This document shows positions 60,057 to 64,000 of a DNA stretch of 64,000 bases, piece by piece. Below the pieces are notes generated by a model. The model ran no database searches, had not been told where the DNA came from, and worked only from the letters and a program-made list of their open reading frames with translations. The stretch is from contig CALEKY010000037.1 in the NCBI GenBank assembly GCA_937902995.1, forward strand, positions 1-64,000, given 5' to 3'. Source of the stretch: an uncultured Sinobacteraceae bacterium (lineage in GTDB: Bacteria > Pseudomonadota > Gammaproteobacteria > Steroidobacterales > Steroidobacteraceae). The position numbers and the translations under genes are program-made. The stretch's first letter is position 1. Each line of letters opens with the position of its first letter.

Positions 60057-60146
60057 AGGCTGAAGACTGAAGGAAGAGCGCGCCAGTGCGCGCTCGATCT
60101 CTCGCCAGAGCCCAGCGCCCTTTGCCAGCACGCAGTGCCAGCGCTC
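60039..60146. repeat. Composite heptamer repeat with GC hairpin, copy F
   Basis: Five CTGAAGG-type units, then the perfect hairpin GAGCGCGC-CAGT-GCGCGCTC (60077-60096), then CCAGAGCCCAGCGCCC as in copy E. It runs from inside the COMT-like gene to the stop of the convergent ligase gene. Confidence 0.78.
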
Positions 60147-61716
60147 AGATCTTCCTCTCCCGCCCTTCCCAGAACGGTTTACGCAGCTCGCGCTTGAGAA
60201 TCTTGTTCGCGCCGCTGAGCGGGAACGGCTCGGTGCGGAACGTGACACTGCGTACGCATTTGAAACCGGCGAGGAAGTTGCGGCAGTGCGCAATCAGCTC
60301 CTCTTCGGTAACGGTCTTGCCTTCGTGGACGCGCACGATAGCGTGAACCTGCTCGCCCCACACGTCGTGCGGGATGCCGATGACGACGCATTCCGCAACG
60401 GCCGGATGCTTGTACAGCACAGCCTCCACTTCCGCCGAATACACGTTCTCGCCGCCGCTGATGATCATGTCCTTGAGACGGTCGACGATGTAGATGAACC
60501 CATCCTCGTCCATGTAACCGGCATCGCCCGTGTGGAGGATACCGTTGCGCAATGCAAAGGCGGTTTCCTCGGGGCGGCGCCAATAACCTGGCGATACAGC
60601 AGGCGACCGCACGCAAATTTCGCCGACGACGCCTGGCGGCACTTCGTTGTCGTCTTCGTCGCGGATCGTCACCTCCACGCCCGGTATCGGGCAGCCGGCA
60701 GATTTCATCTTGCCGCCGTCCGGTGCCTTGGGATCGTGATACTTGGCGGAAAGACACGAAATGTTCGGCCCGCCCTCGGTTTGTCCGTAGATCTGATAGA
60801 ACTGGGCTTGCGGCAATAGCTCCAGCGCCCGCTCGAGCAACGGCAACGACATCGGCGAGCCGCCGTAGCTGATCTTGCGCAGACTGCTCAAGTCGTAGCG
60901 GCCGACATTCGGATGATGCAGCAGGGCGTGAATCATCGTCGGCACGACAGCAATCTTCGTGACGCGGAAATCTTGAATGTGAGCGAGCACCACTTCCGGA
61001 TCGAAGCGCGGCAAGATGCTGACGCGCGCGGCCAGCATCGCGGTCGCAATGCTGTTGAGCCCGGCAACCATGTGAAACATCGGCGCCACGATCAGCAAAT
61101 GATCCTCTGCCGACACGCCGATCGACACGCACCATTGCAGCGTGTTCGTGATCACGCCGTTGTGCGTCAGCATCACGCCCTTCGATTGGCCCGTCGTGCC
61201 GCCGGTGTAGAACAACGCAACGAGATCGTCGCCCGACCGCCCTGCATCCTCGACCGGTTGGGCGGCAGCCAGTAAATCGTCGAGCCGCTCGAATCCGCTC
61301 GGCGTCGCGTTCTCGCCCACGTAGACGAATTTTTCGACGCTCTCGAGCTGACTCTTGATCTGCTCGATGACGGGCACGAACGACTCGTCAACGAGCAACA
61401 CGCGCGCACCCGAATCGTTGAGCCAGTGAACGACCTCGGCCGGCGCCAGCCGCGTGTTGATCGGTACCAGTACGCCGCCGGCCCAAGGCACTGCGAAGTA
61501 GTACTGCAGATAGAGATCGCTGTTGAGCGCGAGCATCGCCACGCGATCGTCGGCTTCTACCCCGAGCATTTTCAGAGCACCCGCAAAACGCTGCACACGC
61601 TCGAGCGTTGCGCGCCACGAGCTCGTGCGCACACGGCCGAATACCACAGCGTCCTCGGCGCGCTCGATGCGCGCCGCCCGCACGATCAATTGGCTGAAAG
61701 AGAACCCGACCTGCAT
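60145..61716 (-). CDS. Acyl-CoA synthetase (AMP-forming), second copy
   Basis: A 523-residue ANL ligase. LFYTGGTTGQSKGVMLTHNG is the P-loop, IYGQTEGGPN the A5 motif, GILHTGDAGYMDEDGFIYI and VDRLKDMIISGGENVYS the A7/A8 region, and SGANKILKRELR the C-terminal Lys region. Activates a carboxylic acid, perhaps aromatic or long-chain, as CoA thioester. The gene has a TTGTCAA-type operator about 50 bp upstream shared with the MarR locus. Divergent from the membrane-protein unit. Confidence 0.93.
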   Translation of the reverse strand: MQVGFSFSQLIVRAARIERAEDAVVFGRVRTSSWRATLERVQRFAGALKMLGVEADDRVAMLALNSDLYLQYYFAVPWAGGVLVPINTRLAPAEVVHWLNDSGARVLLVDESFVPVIEQIKSQLESVEKFVYVGENATPSGFERLDDLLAAAQPVEDAGRSGDDLVALFYTGGTTGQSKGVMLTHNGVITNTLQWCVSIGVSAEDHLLIVAPMFHMVAGLNSIATAMLAARVSILPRFDPEVVLAHIQDFRVTKIAVVPTMIHALLHHPNVGRYDLSSLRKISYGGSPMSLPLLERALELLPQAQFYQIYGQTEGGPNISCLSAKYHDPKAPDGGKMKSAGCPIPGVEVTIRDEDDNEVPPGVVGEICVRSPAVSPGYWRRPEETAFALRNGILHTGDAGYMDEDGFIYIVDRLKDMIISGGENVYSAEVEAVLYKHPAVAECVVIGIPHDVWGEQVHAIVRVHEGKTVTEEELIAHCRNFLAGFKCVRSVTFRTEPFPLSGANKILKRELRKPFWEGRERKI

Positions 61717-61765
61717 CGTCGTAAGCCTTCCCCCTGGAGTTTTCCAAGAAGGTACATGCCGTCAA

Positions 61766-61777
61766 GTTGATTGACAA
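61766..61777 (-). promoter_or_regulatory. Candidate MarR operator 2
   Basis: On the minus strand TTGTCAATCAAC, 10 of 12 identical to the site at 58637-58648. It overlaps the perfect inverted repeat GTCAA-N5-TTGAC (61761-61775) just before the ligase start. Confidence 0.5.
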
Positions 61778-61868
61778 CCTGAATCCCAGCGGCTAGAAAG
61801 TCGTCAACGCACGAGCAGCGATTATGGCCGGCCAGATCGGCGGGCAGTCAACGCACCGAGCAGCTCGA

Positions 61869-62396
61869 ATGATCAACACAATCCAAGCGGCGCTCGCGCC
61901 CTACTATCTCTACATAAAATTCGTCCACGTCCTCGCCGTGATGGCGTGGATCTGGAGCACCGCGGTGGCCTACGCGTTCTACCTGGTGCCGATATTCAAG
62001 GCCTGGCGGCGAAATCCGCAGGACCCCGAAGTTCGCGAAATGCGCAATTGGGCGCTCGAGCGCTTCGATCACGGCGTGTCCTACGAGCACATCGCCTTTC
62101 CGGTCATTCTCGTGACCGGCGTGCTGCTCTACATCACGGCGGGCTTCAACACGAGCATCAACTGGTTGCTGCTCAAGCTCCTGATCGTCACCGGCATCCT
62201 GATTCCGATCGAGGTCTGGGACTATCACCTCTCGCATTTCGGCGGCAACAAGCGCCGGATTCGCGAGTCGGGCGCCGGCGCACTGGCCTACGAAAAAGCC
62301 GTTCACCAGCACTGGTGGTTCCTGCTGCTCACGAGCCCGACGGTGATGATTTTCGGGATCCTCGTGGTGTTCCTCGCCATCAGCAAGCCCTTCTGA
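61869..62396 (+). CDS. Integral membrane protein, HemJ/CopD-like
   Basis: A protein of about 175 residues with four predicted helices. The first (YYLYIKFVHVLAVMAWIWST) has the KxxHVLAVxAW pattern seen in HemJ and CopD-like membrane proteins, and conserved His residues sit in HGVSYEHIAFPVIL and VHQHWWFLLL, which could bind haem or metal. Not identified further. A start 15 codons earlier (61824) is possible. First gene of a four-gene plus-strand run with another small membrane protein 14 bp on. Confidence 0.65.
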   Translation: MINTIQAALAPYYLYIKFVHVLAVMAWIWSTAVAYAFYLVPIFKAWRRNPQDPEVREMRNWALERFDHGVSYEHIAFPVILVTGVLLYITAGFNTSINWLLLKLLIVTGILIPIEVWDYHLSHFGGNKRRIRESGAGALAYEKAVHQHWWFLLLTSPTVMIFGILVVFLAISKPF

Positions 62397-62410
62397 TCCG
62401 GAGCCGGTTC

Positions 62411-62785
62411 ATGTTGCAGCAATCCTCGGACACCCCGGTCGGCGCAGGCGCAGGTGTGGACGCATCAACATTCGGGGGCGCGGGCGCCGACCTGCCGTTC
62501 AGCGGCACGCCTGAGCGCTATCTGCGCATTTCGATCGTGCTGTCGGTAGCCATCCACGCTTGGCTCTACGGCGGCTTTTCGGCCATCAAGTATTTCGTTC
62601 ACGGCGAGACGTGGATGTTCGGCTGGAAGCCGGTGTTGATCGCGCTCGCCTCAATGGTGCTGTTCGCGCGCTTCGCCTATCGCTGGATCATGCGGCTCGA
62701 CGCACAGTACGGCTCGGGCTCGGGATGGCGCTTGGTTCGCTGCACCGTGAAGCTGCCCGAAGCCGTGCATCGGCCGAAGCGCTAG
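62411..62785 (+). CDS. Small membrane protein of unknown function
   Basis: A 124-residue protein with a Gly/Ala-rich N-terminus and two predicted helices (ISIVLSVAIHAWLYGGFSAI and VLIALASMVLFARFAY), ending in a basic tail. It is not recognised. It is 14 bp after the HemJ-like gene and probably forms a complex with it. Confidence 0.65.
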   Translation: MLQQSSDTPVGAGAGVDASTFGGAGADLPFSGTPERYLRISIVLSVAIHAWLYGGFSAIKYFVHGETWMFGWKPVLIALASMVLFARFAYRWIMRLDAQYGSGSGWRLVRCTVKLPEAVHRPKR

Positions 62786-62849
62786 CGCACAGCTCGCGCG
62801 AGCTGTCGGGCATCGTCCGACGGGCCGCGCACCGAAATCTGGGGGAATT

Positions 62850-63605
62850 ATGCGACTCGACGCCAAAGTTGCGTTGATCACCGGCGGCTCGCGCGGCATC
62901 GGCCGCGCCATTGCGGAAACCTTCGTGGCTGCAGGCGCGCGCGTCATGATCACTGGTCGCGATCCGCAAAGCCTCGAAGAGACGCGCGCAGCCTTGGGCA
63001 GCGACAACGCCGCCTGGGCCGGCGATGCGAGCGACGAGGCGCAGGCGCGCGAGTGCGTTGCCGAAACCATGCGCCGGTTCGGCCGGATCGACATCCTCGT
63101 CAACAACGCCGGCGGCAGCTTTCAGCGTCATCACATCATGGACATGCCGCTCGCCGAATTCGACGCGACGTGGGCGCTCAACGTGCGCACGCCGCTCATG
63201 TGGACGCAACTCGTCTGGCGCAGTTGGATGGCACAAGCGGGCGGCGTCGTCATCAACATGTCCTCGCTCGGCGGCATCAGCTTGCAGCCGGGCATGGGCG
63301 CCTATTGCGCGAGCAAAGCGGCGCTCAATCATCTGACGCGCATGCTCGCCGCCGATCTCGGACCGACGGTGCGTGTGAACGCGATCGCGCCGGGTCTCAT
63401 CAAGACCGAACAGTCCGCACCGGCGTGGACGAACAACGAGGCGGCGATCGCCTCTCGCATGCCGCTCGGACGGCTCGGCGAATCGGTCGACATTGCGCAG
63501 GCCGCGTTGTTCTTGGCGAGCGATGCGTCCTCGTGGATCACCGGCGAAGTGCTCATCGTCGATGGCGGCGCGAACGTGCAACTCGGCCGCTCGCGGCGCA
63601 AGTAG
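62850..63605 (+). CDS. Short-chain dehydrogenase/reductase
   Basis: A 251-residue classical SDR: TGGSRGIG cofactor motif, DILVNNAGG, catalytic Ser in INMSSLGGIS and Tyr/Lys in AYCASKAALNHL. An Arg after the second strand (ITGRDPQS) suggests NADP(H). It lies in the run after the membrane proteins. The ATG has GGGGGAA upstream. Substrate unknown; likely a ketone or hydroxyl of the catabolic substrate. Confidence 0.92.
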   Translation: MRLDAKVALITGGSRGIGRAIAETFVAAGARVMITGRDPQSLEETRAALGSDNAAWAGDASDEAQARECVAETMRRFGRIDILVNNAGGSFQRHHIMDMPLAEFDATWALNVRTPLMWTQLVWRSWMAQAGGVVINMSSLGGISLQPGMGAYCASKAALNHLTRMLAADLGPTVRVNAIAPGLIKTEQSAPAWTNNEAAIASRMPLGRLGESVDIAQAALFLASDASSWITGEVLIVDGGANVQLGRSRRK

Positions 63606-63693
63606 CGCGCTCGGAACGGCAGACGTATCAAACATTTCGAGCCGCAGCTTCAACCCTCACCGGTGCGCTGCGGCATAGACAGAGGGGGAATTC

Positions 63694-64000
63694 GTGACAT
63701 ATCGAGTCATTCAGTGGGCCACGGGCGCGATCGGTAAGACTTGTCTGCGCCAGATCATCGATCATCCCGATCTCGAGCTCGTCGGCCTGTACACGTACTC
63801 GCCGCAGAAAGAGGGACGCGACGCCGGAGAAATTGCGCGCCGTGCACCGACCGGCGTGAAAGCAACGCGCGACATCGAGGAAATCCTGGCGCTCGATGCC
63901 GATTGCGTGATTCACAATCCGCGCGAAGGCGAGCATTTCAATACGCACAACGAAGACGTCATTCGTCTGCTGCGCTCCGGGAAGAACGTGATCTCCACGG
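63694..64000 (+). CDS. DapB-like NAD(P)-binding dehydrogenase, 5' part only
   Basis: A gene that runs off the window end; about 102 residues are visible. YRVIQWATGAIGKTCLRQII is an N-terminal Rossmann nucleotide-binding motif of dihydrodipicolinate reductase-like proteins, and HNPREGEHFNTHNEDVIRLL follows in the same fold. Homologues of this group occur in steroid and aromatic degradation loci and include 2,4-diaminopentanoate dehydrogenase-like proteins. Start is a GTG at 63694 with AGAGGGGGAA upstream. Confidence 0.85.
   Translation, partial: MTYRVIQWATGAIGKTCLRQIIDHPDLELVGLYTYSPQKEGRDAGEIARRAPTGVKATRDIEEILALDADCVIHNPREGEHFNTHNEDVIRLLRSGKNVIST

Overview
The window is high-GC proteobacterial DNA with tightly packed genes, four-base stop/start overlaps and clear Shine-Dalgarno sequences. 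Form IC (red-type) RuBisCO with CbbX, a CbbR regulator, three TonB-dependent receptors and many CoA-linked catabolic genes point to a Gram-negative proteobacterium able to fix CO2 and to degrade complex, probably cyclic, organic compounds. A gammaproteobacterium or betaproteobacterium fits; a closer placement cannot be read from this sequence alone. No rRNA, tRNA, CRISPR array, transposase or phage gene was seen.

Region 1 (1-10.2 kb): a CBS-domain protein and WrbA, then a complete minus-strand Calvin-cycle operon, cbbL-cbbS-cbbX-cbbF(fbp)-cbbP(prk)-cbbT(tkt)-cbbE(rpe), read from about 9.2 kb down to 1.6 kb. Divergent cbbR lies across a 92-bp promoter that carries three TNA half-sites spaced by exactly 7 nt, the known CbbR pattern. 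Aldolase, GAPDH and phosphoglycolate phosphatase are not in the window.

Region 2 (10.2-31 kb): mixed single genes: a VOC protein, small zinc-ribbon proteins, a miniature EF-G-like protein (domains III and V only), NhaA, a PL10-type pectate lyase lacking its N-terminus, cupin, FMN reductase, a PF10118-like diiron protein with divergent TetR, a BON-domain protein, an exported amidohydrolase, FolD, a TrxB-like flavoprotein, a TRIC-type channel, and an NMT1-type ABC transporter operon. At the head of that operon a TonB receptor and an OmpA-like gene appear joined out of frame by a deletion.

Region 3 (31.9-64 kb): a large catabolic region. A minus-strand run (47.3 to 37.5 kb) encodes enoyl-CoA hydratase, SDR, CaiB/BaiF CoA-transferase, TonB receptor, an HsaA-like flavin monooxygenase, a second hydratase, a VOC enzyme, alpha-methylacyl-CoA racemase and a flavin reductase. 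Divergent from it are a DUF35 protein, a thiolase-fold protein without the nucleophilic Cys, a maleate-isomerase-like enzyme, an acyl-CoA dehydrogenase and an alpha/beta hydrolase. A TetR-controlled unit (acyl-CoA ligase, FadE-like dehydrogenase, AAHS-type MFS transporter) and a MarR-linked unit (VOC enzyme, catechol O-methyltransferase-like enzyme, second ligase) follow, then small membrane proteins, an SDR and a truncated DapB-like dehydrogenase. The logic is import across the outer membrane, CoA activation, epimerisation, beta-oxidation-like and aldolytic shortening, and flavin hydroxylation of a ring. The substrate is not known.

The gaps between genes repeatedly carry heptamer-periodic repeats of two kinds: (CTGAAGG)-type blocks joined to GCGCGC hairpins, mostly between convergent genes, and (TTTTCCC)-type polypurine/polypyrimidine tracts.
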